Positions 6,970-16,015 of a stretch of DNA of 64,000 bases are shown one piece after another. The notes beneath the pieces are model-generated. The model did not search any database. It was not told where the DNA came from and worked only from the letters and a program-made list of their open reading frames with translations. This stretch comes from 55-13 sp964501275 (GTDB lineage Bacteria > Armatimonadota > Fimbriimonadia > Fimbriimonadales > Fimbriimonadaceae). Location: NCBI GenBank assembly GCA_964501275.1, contig CAZCSP010000004.1:127487-191486 (forward strand), written 5' to 3'. A program made the translations under genes and the position numbers. The number at the start of each line of letters is the position of its first letter. The stretch's first letter is position 1.

Positions 6970-9336
6970 CTATTGGTAGGGATTTTTTAGCTGGGCCACA
7001 AATTCATACTTGTATTTGAGCGCGGGTTTGGCAAGAGCATGGCCGGGGAACTCGCGCTGGAGCCGATCTAGGCGGTTGATGGCGATTTTCTTTAGTCGTT
7101 CGCCGCGCAATCTCCAGGTCGTATTGAGATTGGAAAGCCTTTCAGCGGAAAGGGCGGCGGTGTACAGCGCTTTTGGCATGACCTTGGAGGTCGGATACTT
7201 GGAAACGACCTCTTCGCACAGCCTCAGACTTTGTGCCAGACATTCATGTTCATGGAGGTGTCGGTCAAGCGCTTCCTGGTCTTTCTGGTTGTTAATGGCA
7301 TCGTTCCACCACATATCGATCATAAAGGCGCGGTTTCCCTGCCAGAGAGCGGGGCTGTAAAACAACAGATTGCGCTCTCGATAGATATAAGCTGCCTTTT
7401 CGTAGATCGCGTTGGCCTTGGCATCCAAGGATTTGGCCTTCTGGCTTGCCTTCGTAAGTCCTTCTAGCTTGTCCACGATCTCTAGCGGGTCTCGCACTTT
7501 AGGTGGAGTATCGTAGCGGAGCGAACCATCTTCATGGATCAGCTCCTTTCTTTGTTCAGGCCGCATACCCCAATTGATGCGCACCTTCCGATCCAGCCTA
7601 AGGAAGGCTTGTCGTGCTTCGGCGTATCGCTCAGTCCGCAGATAGCGCATTGCAAGCGTGTACTGGAGGGCCTGACGATCGGGTTCGCCCGCTTGGTTTT
7701 GGAGATATCCCGAAAGATAAGAGGAATAAGTCGGATGCGACCGTAGTTGGCGGGGATGATAGCGGCTTCCACGGGCCAAATAAGCCTTAAGTTGTTCTGG
7801 ACTAAGCCTGGCATCTGCCAAGAAAGCGGCATCGTATTCGTAGCCAAGGCCGATATAGAGATCGAGGGCTCGAAGCGGGTCGCCGTACCGTTCATGTTGC
7901 AAGGCAAGAAACTCTGCTGCGCCGTGTCTCAGGTAGCCTGGAGTTGAGCGGACGATTAACTTTTCACCTTCTTGGATGGCTTCATTGTGGCGTCCCAGCC
8001 GTGCCAAGGATGCGGCGAGGATATATCTTGCTCGAGCTTTGGATTCGCGATCTACCTTAAGACGGATCGCTTTTCGAGCCAATTGGCACGCGGCTTCGTA
8101 CCTCCCGGCGTTGTAGTTAATCTGTGACACCCTTGAGACCAGGCTGGCTGGTGGTCGTTTCATCCCGTCTAGAGCTGCAGTCGCAAAGGCCATCAGATTT
8201 CGCTCCCGGTTCGGGGTTAAAAATGTGTGCTCAATGCGAAAGCCAATGTAGGATTCCAGAAGAGATGGACTTTGGCGAATCGTCTTCTGAACGGTTTTGG
8301 CTTCCTCCAACGTTAGGCTTTTAAACGCCGTTCTCAGCGAGAGGGCTGTGCGAATGCGTAGACTTGGCTGGCTTGGGAGAGCCCATTGTCGCAACAGGGC
8401 GGTCACCAAGAGATCTTTGCGTTTGCTTACAGAGTTGATTTCGGCTAGAGAGGCGTACCCTCGCCAAACCTCAAGCGGATCTTTGGAGTGGGTTTGCCGT
8501 GTGTAGAGGGAAGCGGCCAGATCCATTCGCCCAGTCAAGAAGGCGCAGCGGCCTTGCCAGCCAATCGCATTGTGCTTGAATCGAGTGTTTGGGAATTCAG
8601 CGAGAAGTCGATCCAATATGCGACTTGCTTTGGCGATCTCATCGGCGGACGACTTACTTGACCCTTCCTCAAGCAAGGTTCGAGCCGCCATGATAAGCGC
8701 CGACTCCGCTCGAGACGATTTAGGATATGGCCAATAGACGGCGAGGAAGTTTTCTGATCGGGAGGTCCGACTTCCATACCGTGTCGATGCCAGGGCATAT
8801 GCAATATGAGGTCGCAGGAATTCGGGCGGGTTATTGATGGACTTGAGAAGCGCAATGCTTTCTTCGGGCTCTCTGAACTCCAAAATGTATCGGGCTCTCA
8901 GGTAGGTCTGCAAGAGTCTGGAGTTTCGATAACGAGCGCTGTGAAACACTTCCTCTCGATCCTTTACAAAAGCCGGAATCGCATATGTTGGGTCCAGTTC
9001 TCGATACTTGGCCAAAGCTGCTTTGAACTTTCCTGCTGTCTCTAAGTTCCGTGCTTGGAGTCTAATTTTGCTTTGGATTTCATCCCAATCTTCCGAGCGC
9101 TCATACTCCCAGCCGGTGGTGTTGACCGAGCCGTCTCTTGTGGCCTCGTTAGTCCATTGAATCATTCGCACTTCCATGGGAGCCCGGCCAAAGTCCACCT
9201 TCACGCCTTCCCACACGCCTCTGCTGTAGAAGTGGATAGAATCAGCCAGACCATCATAAGAGGCGAGGGCGGGCGATGCCAAGACAAGGAGCCCAAGCAG
9301 GGCGAGAGAGGAGCGACGTAATTGCGATATCTTCAT
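6970..9336 (-). CDS. secreted TPR-like protein paired with DUF3142, left copy
   Basis: A 788-aa exported protein. The signal peptide is MKISQLRRSSLALLGLLVLASPALA. Long stretches of paired helices follow, many in TPR style (KFKAALAKYRELDP, RYEAACQLARKAIRLK, NEAIQEGEKLI), over residues ~90-780. The N-terminal part has a short conserved patch around the FYSRGVWEG region. The homologue at 15963-18176 shares the overall plan: a secreted start, the GWEYE/DWEYD segment, ERRNLL-type blocks near the end, and HHYEHEC/HLHEHEC. The ATG at 9336 overlaps the upstream DUF3142 stop by 4 bp, so translation is coupled. Further upstream the frame stays open but is only the shadow of that gene. Function unknown, presumably envelope. 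Confidence 0.8.
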   Translation of the reverse strand: MKISQLRRSSLALLGLLVLASPALASYDGLADSIHFYSRGVWEGVKVDFGRAPMEVRMIQWTNEATRDGSVNTTGWEYERSEDWDEIQSKIRLQARNLETAGKFKAALAKYRELDPTYAIPAFVKDREEVFHSARYRNSRLLQTYLRARYILEFREPEESIALLKSINNPPEFLRPHIAYALASTRYGSRTSRSENFLAVYWPYPKSSRAESALIMAARTLLEEGSSKSSADEIAKASRILDRLLAEFPNTRFKHNAIGWQGRCAFLTGRMDLAASLYTRQTHSKDPLEVWRGYASLAEINSVSKRKDLLVTALLRQWALPSQPSLRIRTALSLRTAFKSLTLEEAKTVQKTIRQSPSLLESYIGFRIEHTFLTPNRERNLMAFATAALDGMKRPPASLVSRVSQINYNAGRYEAACQLARKAIRLKVDRESKARARYILAASLARLGRHNEAIQEGEKLIVRSTPGYLRHGAAEFLALQHERYGDPLRALDLYIGLGYEYDAAFLADARLSPEQLKAYLARGSRYHPRQLRSHPTYSSYLSGYLQNQAGEPDRQALQYTLAMRYLRTERYAEARQAFLRLDRKVRINWGMRPEQRKELIHEDGSLRYDTPPKVRDPLEIVDKLEGLTKASQKAKSLDAKANAIYEKAAYIYRERNLLFYSPALWQGNRAFMIDMWWNDAINNQKDQEALDRHLHEHECLAQSLRLCEEVVSKYPTSKVMPKALYTAALSAERLSNLNTTWRLRGERLKKIAINRLDRLQREFPGHALAKPALKYKYEFVAQLKNPYQ

Positions 9337-10925
9337 TTGAGCGGCTTCCGTGTCGGCTCGGTGGGGGCGGGGATGGTTCCTTGATAGGAAGCGAATCCGT
9401 TCCCATCTCGGATTATCCACCGGATTTGCCGAATATGTGCGCCTGATTCCAACAATCGTATAGGACCGACATGAGCTTTTTGCTTTGCGCCCAGATAGCT
9501 CATGGTCAGACGCACGGCGGTGGCGTGGCGAGACGGGGTTTCTTGAAATTTGCCTTCCGGAGAGACCGTGCCGATCTGGGCTTTGTCGAAGTCGCGCAAA
9601 CGAATCTCGCCGATGCCGGATCGGTCGAACTCTACGATCACCTCGACGGCGTCCGGCGAGACGAAGGTAGCCGCGTCTCCGGTATTTTGGATGGAGAGGA
9701 AGAAGTCGAGAGGAGCTACAGCCTGCGGCGAACTGCCTTCGATGATCTCGAAGTTGTCTCGTTCTGAATCGGTGGAGAGAGCGAGATTGGGCTTTGGCGT
9801 TTCTCCTTGGAGGACGCTCAGTATTCCGGGAAGCGTCAGGGTCAAGGTGGCGTCGGGTTCGGGATATCGGTAGATGATTGCGCCCCGGCATTTCGGCCCA
9901 GCATTCTCCCGCACGACTTCCCACATCTGTCGCAGCAGTTCTGGCGAGGGGACGCTGAAGCCGAGAGTGTAGCCCAGGCCGCGCCCGCTTGGCGACGGGC
10001 GGATGGCTTTGAACTTAATGATCTCCTCGCCCACGCTCGACCTCCGATCCTGGGCAGGCTGGCCCAGGCGGTCGCTGGGATAGGCTTCTTGGAATTGGAA
10101 GGAGGGGTGGCGCATAGCTTCCGCCGGTCCGATCTTTTGGTAGATGTCCGCCAGCTTGCCCTGGTCGTCGAAAAGGAAGCTGTGGCCATAGGCGGGGATG
10201 CCGAAGTAGTAGGGACAGGCCAGTTTCTCCGCTTTGGGCATGACGGAACGCAGATAGTTGGGGTCAGAGACGGGGCGCATGGCGTCCACTGTTCGACCCG
10301 TCACGCCCTCGTAAGCCTGAGGGATGATGAAATCCAGCTCTCGCGACAGGGTTTCCACTCCCTTGGTTCCCAGCCAACTCATCAGGGCGGTGGCAGACCA
10401 TTGCAACTCTCCCTTCACCCTACTTCGGATCAGCCGGACGAATTCGGCGTAGCGGGGAAGCAGGCGGGTGGGGGAGTCGAGGTCCAGTTGGACTCCCGTG
10501 GGTTTTATGCCTAGCTTGGCTGTACGCTCCACCTGGGTTTCGATCCGCGTGGCCACTTGCGCGGAGACGGTTGCCAGATCGAACTCCTCAAAGTGCCGGA
10601 CGAATCCAGAGTCGAAGTTGAAGACGAGATGGATTTCGAGATCGGGGACGCGTTGGTAGCTCTGGGGAATCGCTAGGACGGCATTACCACCGTCGGTGCT
10701 GAAAGTTCCAGCTCGGACGAACATCTTGGTCAGCCCTTGCTCCTTCAGGTCTTTCTCTTCTTCCGGCGAGAGGGTGAAAGGCGAGTGCCAGTACCAGAAG
10801 CCAAGCTCCAGCGGCCGCTTCCCGGCGCCTTTTCCGCAGGATTGGGAGAGAATGAGGAGGGCCAGTCCAGCCAAGACCCCAGCCCCAAGCAGGGTTCTTT
10901 GCCAGATGGGGGAGGACCGGTTCAT
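9333..10925 (-). CDS. DUF3142-family exported protein, left copy
   Basis: A 530-aa protein of the DUF3142 family (TIM-barrel-like, function unknown). Family signatures are ELGFWYWHSPFTL near residue 40, the acidic segment GVQLDLDSPTRLLPRYAEF, and IIPQAYEG, reminiscent of catalytic strands in glycosidase-like barrels. An N-terminal membrane or lipoprotein-type segment (LLGAGVLAGLALLILSQSC) precedes it. I chose ATG 10925; an in-frame ATG at 10949 is possible. It is the middle gene of YcxB-like, DUF3142, TPR, all on the minus strand with tight spacing. The paralogue at 14504-16015 has the same motifs (MAFWYWHSPFHL, GLQVDFDVPTRLLPKY). Confidence 0.85.
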   Translation of the reverse strand: MNRSSPIWQRTLLGAGVLAGLALLILSQSCGKGAGKRPLELGFWYWHSPFTLSPEEEKDLKEQGLTKMFVRAGTFSTDGGNAVLAIPQSYQRVPDLEIHLVFNFDSGFVRHFEEFDLATVSAQVATRIETQVERTAKLGIKPTGVQLDLDSPTRLLPRYAEFVRLIRSRVKGELQWSATALMSWLGTKGVETLSRELDFIIPQAYEGVTGRTVDAMRPVSDPNYLRSVMPKAEKLACPYYFGIPAYGHSFLFDDQGKLADIYQKIGPAEAMRHPSFQFQEAYPSDRLGQPAQDRRSSVGEEIIKFKAIRPSPSGRGLGYTLGFSVPSPELLRQMWEVVRENAGPKCRGAIIYRYPEPDATLTLTLPGILSVLQGETPKPNLALSTDSERDNFEIIEGSSPQAVAPLDFFLSIQNTGDAATFVSPDAVEVIVEFDRSGIGEIRLRDFDKAQIGTVSPEGKFQETPSRHATAVRLTMSYLGAKQKAHVGPIRLLESGAHIRQIRWIIRDGNGFASYQGTIPAPTEPTRKPLK

Positions 10926-10957
10926 TGGGGGACGATCTCGCGTCCCCATTGTACGCG

Positions 10958-11416
10958 TTACGTCGAGGAAATTCGGCGATCCCAGGGGGTGAACGCTTCT
11001 TTGGAGATCGCTTCTTCAGGGACGGGGATGTAGGCGAAGCGGCGGGTTTGGAGGAGGTAGTAGCCCATGAGGGGAACGATCCTGCGGACGCTCTCGAACC
11101 TCAGCTTGAATCGACTCACCGGCTCGGTCTGCGATTCGAAGAGGAAGGCGTCTTCGGCGACGGTCATCACCGTGGGCCTCGCCCAAACCTTGGCGTTCCG
11201 GTACGTGAGGAGGAGGGAGCGGGCGAAGACGGTGAGAGGCCAGACGACGAGGACGACGCCAAAGAACCGGGAGACTTCATTTGGGCCTAAAAACATGAGA
11301 ACCAACCCAAACAAGAATGGGCCAATGAGCAGGAACCAGAACGTCCGCAGGTAATAGAAGGCGGTCAGGCGGGCGAGGACGGTTCGGGGAATGGTGTAGG
11401 GTTGGGACTGGATCAT
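10958..11416 (-). CDS. YcxB-like membrane protein
   Basis: A 152-aa protein with two adjacent membrane helices (FYYLRTFWFLLIGPFLFGLVL and a second around FGVVLVVWPLTVFARSLL). The cytoplasmic C-terminal domain resembles YcxB: TVMTVAEDAFLFESQTE, then VRRIVPLMGYYLLQTRRFAYIPVP. The start at ATG 11416 avoids running into the divergent echA gene. It lies 32 bp upstream of the DUF3142 gene on the same strand, so it probably heads that operon. No enzymatic motif is visible; related proteins are uncharacterised. Confidence 0.7.
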   Translation of the reverse strand: MIQSQPYTIPRTVLARLTAFYYLRTFWFLLIGPFLFGLVLMFLGPNEVSRFFGVVLVVWPLTVFARSLLLTYRNAKVWARPTVMTVAEDAFLFESQTEPVSRFKLRFESVRRIVPLMGYYLLQTRRFAYIPVPEEAISKEAFTPWDRRISST

Positions 11417-11440
11417 TCGCGACGTGGCACAAGGATACGC

Positions 11441-11446
11441 CATACT
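11441..11446 (+). promoter_or_regulatory. -10 box of the enoyl-CoA hydratase gene
   Basis: CATACT ends 7 nt before ATG 11454, with no Shine-Dalgarno sequence in the gap. Confidence 0.45.
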
Positions 11447-11453
11447 CGTTTCC

Positions 11454-12206
11454 ATGCTCAAAGTAGAGTCCAAAGGACCTGTCCTCACCTTGACCTTGAA
11501 TCGCCCGGAAGTGCGTAACGCGATCAACGACGAACTGATCGCGGCCGTGACCGCGGCGGTCGTCTGCCTCCCCGCTGGAACCAGGGTGGTTTTGATTCGG
11601 GGCGAAGGGAAGGGGTTTTGCGCGGGAGGCGATTTGGAGTGGATGCGCAAGGCGGCGGCCTATACCGAGGAGCAGAATTATGAGGACGCGCTGAAGGTGG
11701 CGGGGCTTTTTCGGGCGGTGATCGACTGCCCGGCGGTGGTGATCTCTCTAGTGCATGGTGCGGCGTTTGGCGGAGGGAGCGGTCTGGTGGCCTCTTCCGA
11801 TATCGCCATCGCCCGACCAGACGCCCTATTTTCTTTCAGCGAGGTAAAGCTGGGCCTGATCCCGGCGACCATTTCTCCCTTTGTCATCGACAAGATCGGC
11901 CATGGCCATGCGCGGGCCTTGTTCACGACCGGTGAGCCCTTTGGGGCGGACCATGCCCTGCGGATTGGCCTGGTCCATGAGATTGCGGAGGACTTGGACG
12001 AAGCCGCGAGTCGGAAGATCAAGCACATCCTGGCCTCGGGACCCCACGCGGTGGCGGCCTCCAAGCGGCTGACGGCAGAAGGAGACTTGAGCGCCGAAGA
12101 GACCGCTCGGAGATTGGCGAGGGCTCGGGCGGGGGACGAAGGTAAAGAAGGGGTGGCGGCTTTCTTGGATAAGCGGAAGGCATCGTTTGTCGAGGATTGG
12201 ACATGA
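11454..12206 (+). CDS. enoyl-CoA hydratase/isomerase (possible methylglutaconyl-CoA hydratase)
   Basis: A 250-aa crotonase-fold enzyme. LNRPEVRNAINDEL opens the fold. GEGKGFCAGGDLEWM is the first oxyanion-hole segment, and SLVHGAAFGGGSGLVASSDIAIA is the second with the usual GGG. SFSEVKLGLIPATISPFVI matches the catalytic region. The ATG at 11454 is 7 nt from CATACT. Its stop overlaps the biotin-carboxylase start by 4 bp (ATGA). Next to a 3-methylcrotonyl-CoA-carboxylase-like gene, the likely role is methylglutaconyl-CoA hydratase of leucine breakdown. That assignment rests on context, since the crotonase family is broad. Confidence 0.88.
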   Translation: MLKVESKGPVLTLTLNRPEVRNAINDELIAAVTAAVVCLPAGTRVVLIRGEGKGFCAGGDLEWMRKAAAYTEEQNYEDALKVAGLFRAVIDCPAVVISLVHGAAFGGGSGLVASSDIAIARPDALFSFSEVKLGLIPATISPFVIDKIGHGHARALFTTGEPFGADHALRIGLVHEIAEDLDEAASRKIKHILASGPHAVAASKRLTAEGDLSAEETARRLARARAGDEGKEGVAAFLDKRKASFVEDWT

Positions 12207-13705
12207 TCCGTAAACTCCTGATCGCCAATCGAGGTGAGATCGCCGTACGCATCATTCGCACCGCCCGCGAGATGGGAATCCACACGGTCGCTGTTTATAG
12301 CGATGCCGATGCCGACGCGATGCATGTCCGCTTGGCGGATGAGGCGGTGGCGATTGGGGCGTCGGAGCCATCGGCCAGCTACCTGAACATCGCCGCCGTC
12401 TTGGATGCCGTCCGACAGACTGGGGCCGATGCCATCCACCCCGGGTATGGGTTCCTGAGCGAGCGTGCGGAGTTTTCCGAAGCGTGTCGGGAGACGGGGA
12501 TCACCTTCGTTGGGCCGCCGCCGGAGGCGATGCGGAAGTTGGGGGCGAAAATCGAGTCGAAGCAGTTGGCGGTCGAGGCAGGAGTTCCGATCACTCCGGG
12601 TTTCTTTGAATCGGGGGCGTCGGACGATCAACTCAAGACGGCGGCGAACGAGATCGGCTTTCCGGTGATGCTGAAGGCGAGCGCGGGCGGGGGCGGACGC
12701 GGGATGCGAGCGGTGCATGACCCCGCCGACTTCGATTCTGCCTTGGCCCTGGCAAGCGAGGAGGCGGTGAAGGCGTTTGGCGATGGGGCGATGATGGTGG
12801 AGAAGCTGGTTCAACAGCCCCGGCACATCGAGGTGCAGTTCATCGCCGACCAACATGGGAACGTCGCTTGCCTCTTTGAGCGTGAGTGTTCCATCCAGCG
12901 ACGACACCAGAAGCTGATCGAGGAGTAGCCGCCGCCGGTTTTGCTGGAGAACCCGTCGCTGTGGAATCCCCTGCAAGAGGCGGTGAAGAGCCTGGCGCTT
13001 CGGGCGGGCTATGTCGGGGCGGGGACGGCGGAGTTCATCTATGACCAAACCACGCAGGAGTTCTACTTCTTGGAAGTGAACGCCCGGCTCCAAGTCGAGC
13101 ATCCGGTGACGGAGGCGGTGACTGGGTTGGACTTGGTGGAGTGGCAGTTGCGGGTGGCTTCGGGCGAGGAGTTGATGCTGGGGGAGGCGCTGATGGCTGG
13201 GAATCGGGATGCGATCCACGGCCACGCCATCGAGGTCCGCATCATCGCCGAAGACCCGGCGCAGGGGTTTATGCCTTCTATCGGGAAAATCCTCGCCTGG
13301 GCCGAGCCTCGGGGGATCGGGGTGCGGGTGGATACCGGGTTTGAGGCGGGGAGCGAGGTGAGCCGGTTTTACGACTCGATGCTCGCCAAACTCATTGTCC
13401 AGGCTGACACTCGAGCCAAGGCGATCCACAAGCTGAGCCTCTCCCTGGAGGACTTCCACATCCTGGGGGTGAAGACAAACATTGGGTACACCCTGGACAT
13501 CCTCGCTCACTCAGATTTCCAGGCGGGAAACTTTGACACGGGTTTCTTGGAGCGTGAGTTGTCCGACTGGCGCCCTCCTACCGAACTTCCCAACGAACTT
13601 TGGGAGCTCACCCAAGCGGCAACTCAAGGGACCTCTTCCCAAGTCGCTGGCGCAACGGCAGTTGGCGCCTGGGATTTGGCGGATGGTTTTCGCCTGCATC
13701 GATGA
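12203..13705 (+). pseudogene. biotin carboxylase / MCC-alpha-like gene with in-frame TAG and missing BCCP end
   Basis: The reading frame encodes a biotin-carboxylase subunit: N-terminal LLIANRGEIAVRIIRTARE, ATP-grasp loop KASAGGGGRGMR, CSIQRRHQKLIEE, then EVNARLQVEHPVTE. The codon after LIEE is TAG (12926-12928), where relatives have Ala or Ser (EEAP), and the frame continues intact to 13705. The C-terminus stops in the segment AWDLADGFRLHR, which in 3-methylcrotonyl-CoA carboxylase alpha subunits precedes the biotinyl domain; no biotinylation motif exists here. So it is doubly defective as sequenced, although its frame is otherwise clean. Alternatives are a sequencing error, amber readthrough, or a very recent pseudogene. 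Confidence 0.85.
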
Positions 13706-13803
13706 AAACGTTTTGAAAAGCTAGGCCTTTGGGCGCAGTCCAGAGGGTGAGTTGCGTAGTTGCTTGTGAGGCTCTCACTGGAAAGTCTTTGGAGGAAACG
13801 CAA

Positions 13804-14445
13804 ATGCATCATCGCTTGCCTAACCTTCTCACATCCTTGGCCATCGGAATCACTTTTGCGGGAGCGGCCTTGGTATTAATAGGCGGCGAAGCAAAAGCAA
13901 AGGTCGCGACGATGCCTGTCACTTTTGAGAAGGCAGCTTTCGTTGCTCCCAATCCGAAGGTTCTGGCATTGTTTGAGAAGGCGAATTCGAAGGAAGAGGC
14001 GGTCGATATAAGCCGCACACTCGACGAGGTCCGGGAACTGATTGCCCGGAACGAAATCCGAAACGGTCCCGATTACGCCTACGCCGCGGCGGTCATGGCA
14101 AAAGGGGATTCATTGGAAGATGCGCTTTTGGCCCACGACTTGGCGGTTTGTGCGCTGAGTCTGGGGATTATTGAAGTCAAGACACTGGTTGCCGTATCGC
14201 AGGATCGGATTCTATCAGAGATGGGCCGCAAGCAGCGTTTCGGCACCTTGGCCAGGGAGGACAAACTGAAGGCAGTCGATGCCGAGGTGTCCGATTCTAT
14301 GCGGTTTATCTTGGGCGTGCCATCTCTGCGCGAGGCGAAGAAGTTGGCGGCAACGGGTAAAGCGTTCAAGCCGTCTCTTTCCTTGAAGCTAATACCGCAG
14401 CGTGACATCGCGATGACTGCGGTTCCGGAGCAAATGGTTAAGTAG
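13804..14445 (+). CDS. exported hypothetical protein
   Basis: A 213-aa protein with a probable signal or anchor (LPNLLTSLAIGITFAGAALVLI) and a helical body. The segment YAYAAAVMAKGDSLEDALLAHDLAV resembles a block I associate with DUF6624-like orphans, but this is weak. A good ribosome site (ggagg at about 13791) sits 8 nt before ATG 13804, which decides the start over the in-frame upstream codon at 13729. It lies between the broken carboxylase gene and the right-hand DUF3142 gene on the same strand. Function unknown. Confidence 0.7.
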   Translation: MHHRLPNLLTSLAIGITFAGAALVLIGGEAKAKVATMPVTFEKAAFVAPNPKVLALFEKANSKEEAVDISRTLDEVRELIARNEIRNGPDYAYAAAVMAKGDSLEDALLAHDLAVCALSLGIIEVKTLVAVSQDRILSEMGRKQRFGTLAREDKLKAVDAEVSDSMRFILGVPSLREAKKLAATGKAFKPSLSLKLIPQRDIAMTAVPEQMVK

Positions 14446-14503
14446 GCTTCATGCCTCTGTCTGAAACGGCGGTTGGATAAGTCATATTGTAGGGCAACCT
14501 ACG

Positions 14504-16015
14504 ATGCGCTTAGCTTGGCTCCTCCCTACCGCTGTTTTGGCTGCCTCTTGCCAACGCGCTCCTGCTCCAACTTCCCAGGAGATGGCGTTTTGGTATTGGC
14601 ACTCTCCATTCCACCTGACGGAACAGCAGTTTGAGGGGCTTGATGCCTTGGGGGTGAAGCAGATTTTTGTCCGGGCAGCAACGCTTTCAAACGACGGGCA
14701 GACTCTGATCCCGATCCTGGCGCAACGGTTCGAGCCGAGTTTGCGTCCTGTCCAAGTACACCTGGTCTACAACATGGATGCGGGAGCGCTCAAGCATTTC
14801 GAATCTTTTGAGACGGGCACGATGGCGAAGGTGGTCTTGGGTCGCTTTGAAACCGACCGAAAGCGAGTGGGGGCAAATACGTCGGTACGAGGTTTACAAG
14901 TTGATTTCGACGTGCCGACCCGGCTACTGCCCAAGTATCGCGATCTATTGCGGGAACTGAGGAAGGGACTTGATCCTGGCTTAAAGCTGAGCATGACGTC
15001 GCTCCCGACGTGGTTCACTTCCAATGAGTTTGCGAAGGTGGTCGCGGAGGTCGATTTCTTCGCGCCCCAGTTCTACGACACGGAGATGCCGGGCCGCTTG
15101 GAAGACGCCACGCCGATCTTCGATCGGGCTGCGCTCGACAAGTCCCTCGCTGCTGCTGATCAGCTTGGTAAGCCGTACTATGCCGGAATATCTTCCTTTG
15201 GAAGGGCATTGCTTTACGACCCAGAGAAGAACCTCCAGGGAACCTATATGGGCCTGTCTCCCGAGCAGGCGATGCGGCATCCTAACTTTGAGCCGGTGGA
15301 CGATGTTTCGGATCTCAGCCAGAGAATCCTGACATTTCGGGCCAAAGACCATGGGCCAAGCGGGCAAGGGAAGGGGTGGTATCTGGTCTTTCGCCTGCCC
15401 CAGCCCGCTGGCCTCGGGGAAGCGCTCCGGGAGGTCGGGGCGAGGGGTGGCCGGCACTGCCTTGGAGCCGCGGTGTTCCGGGTTTCTGAGCCGGGAGAGA
15501 GCATGGTTCTGCCTTTGGAGACCGTCGTGGTGCGGGTGAGGGGCGATGAGGTTTCGCCTCGCTTAAGGGTAAGCACAGCGTCGGCCACCGACCCTTGGGA
15601 GAGGATCGAGCGGGGGCGGACGACCGACGAGACCAAGCGGGTGAGCCTCACTTTTGAGAACGTGGGGTTGGAGCCATTGCTGATTGGCGAAGATGGCTTC
15701 TCGGTAGAACTGGCCTTTGAGCCGGGAACGGTTTTGGAGGCGGCGAAGGGGCAGTTCGATCTGGGAAAGCCGTCGCGAAACGGGTTAGCGAGCAGTTTGA
15801 AATCGGCCGACCAACTTCAATTTTCGCGCTACTCGCTGGGAGTCGGCGAAAAAGCGACCCTTGGTCCCATCCTTATCAGGCCCGGAACCTTGCTAAACTG
15901 GTCTTGGTCCGCCGTAACTTTAAGCGGGGGCAAATCGTCTGGCAAGGGAAGGATCGATTCAGATGGCAAGGAAGTTGATTTGGAGAGCGGGCTTGGTAGC
16001 CCTGGGGAGCGTTAG
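14504..16015 (+). CDS. DUF3142-family lipoprotein, right copy
   Basis: A 503-aa lipoprotein: signal MRLAWLLPTAVLAASCQR with a lipobox ending at Cys16. It is a paralogue of 9333-10925. Shared landmarks in order are MAFWYWHSPFHL, KQIFVRAATLSNDG, VHLVYNMDAG, LQVDFDVPTRLLPKYRDL, EVDFFAPQFYD, YYAGISSFGRALL, and EQAMRHPNF. The C-terminal half is a beta-rich domain (LTFENVGLEPLLI). Its last 53 bp overlap the start of the TPR gene, so the two are translationally linked, as in the left copy. DUF3142 proteins have no established activity. The acidic FDVP segment could be catalytic if this is a glycosidase-like barrel. Confidence 0.85.
   Translation: MRLAWLLPTAVLAASCQRAPAPTSQEMAFWYWHSPFHLTEQQFEGLDALGVKQIFVRAATLSNDGQTLIPILAQRFEPSLRPVQVHLVYNMDAGALKHFESFETGTMAKVVLGRFETDRKRVGANTSVRGLQVDFDVPTRLLPKYRDLLRELRKGLDPGLKLSMTSLPTWFTSNEFAKVVAEVDFFAPQFYDTEMPGRLEDATPIFDRAALDKSLAAADQLGKPYYAGISSFGRALLYDPEKNLQGTYMGLSPEQAMRHPNFEPVDDVSDLSQRILTFRAKDHGPSGQGKGWYLVFRLPQPAGLGEALREVGARGGRHCLGAAVFRVSEPGESMVLPLETVVVRVRGDEVSPRLRVSTASATDPWERIERGRTTDETKRVSLTFENVGLEPLLIGEDGFSVELAFEPGTVLEAAKGQFDLGKPSRNGLASSLKSADQLQFSRYSLGVGEKATLGPILIRPGTLLNWSWSAVTLSGGKSSGKGRIDSDGKEVDLESGLGSPGER

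Noticed and set aside
9337..9924. N-terminal extension of the left TPR protein
   Set aside because: The extension is Arg/Ser/Pro-rich, lies wholly inside the DUF3142 gene in another frame, and a signal peptide begins exactly at 9336.
11678..13510. Long minus-strand frame opposite the hydratase and carboxylase genes
   Set aside because: It is a shadow of two recognisable plus-strand enzymes and has no motif of its own.
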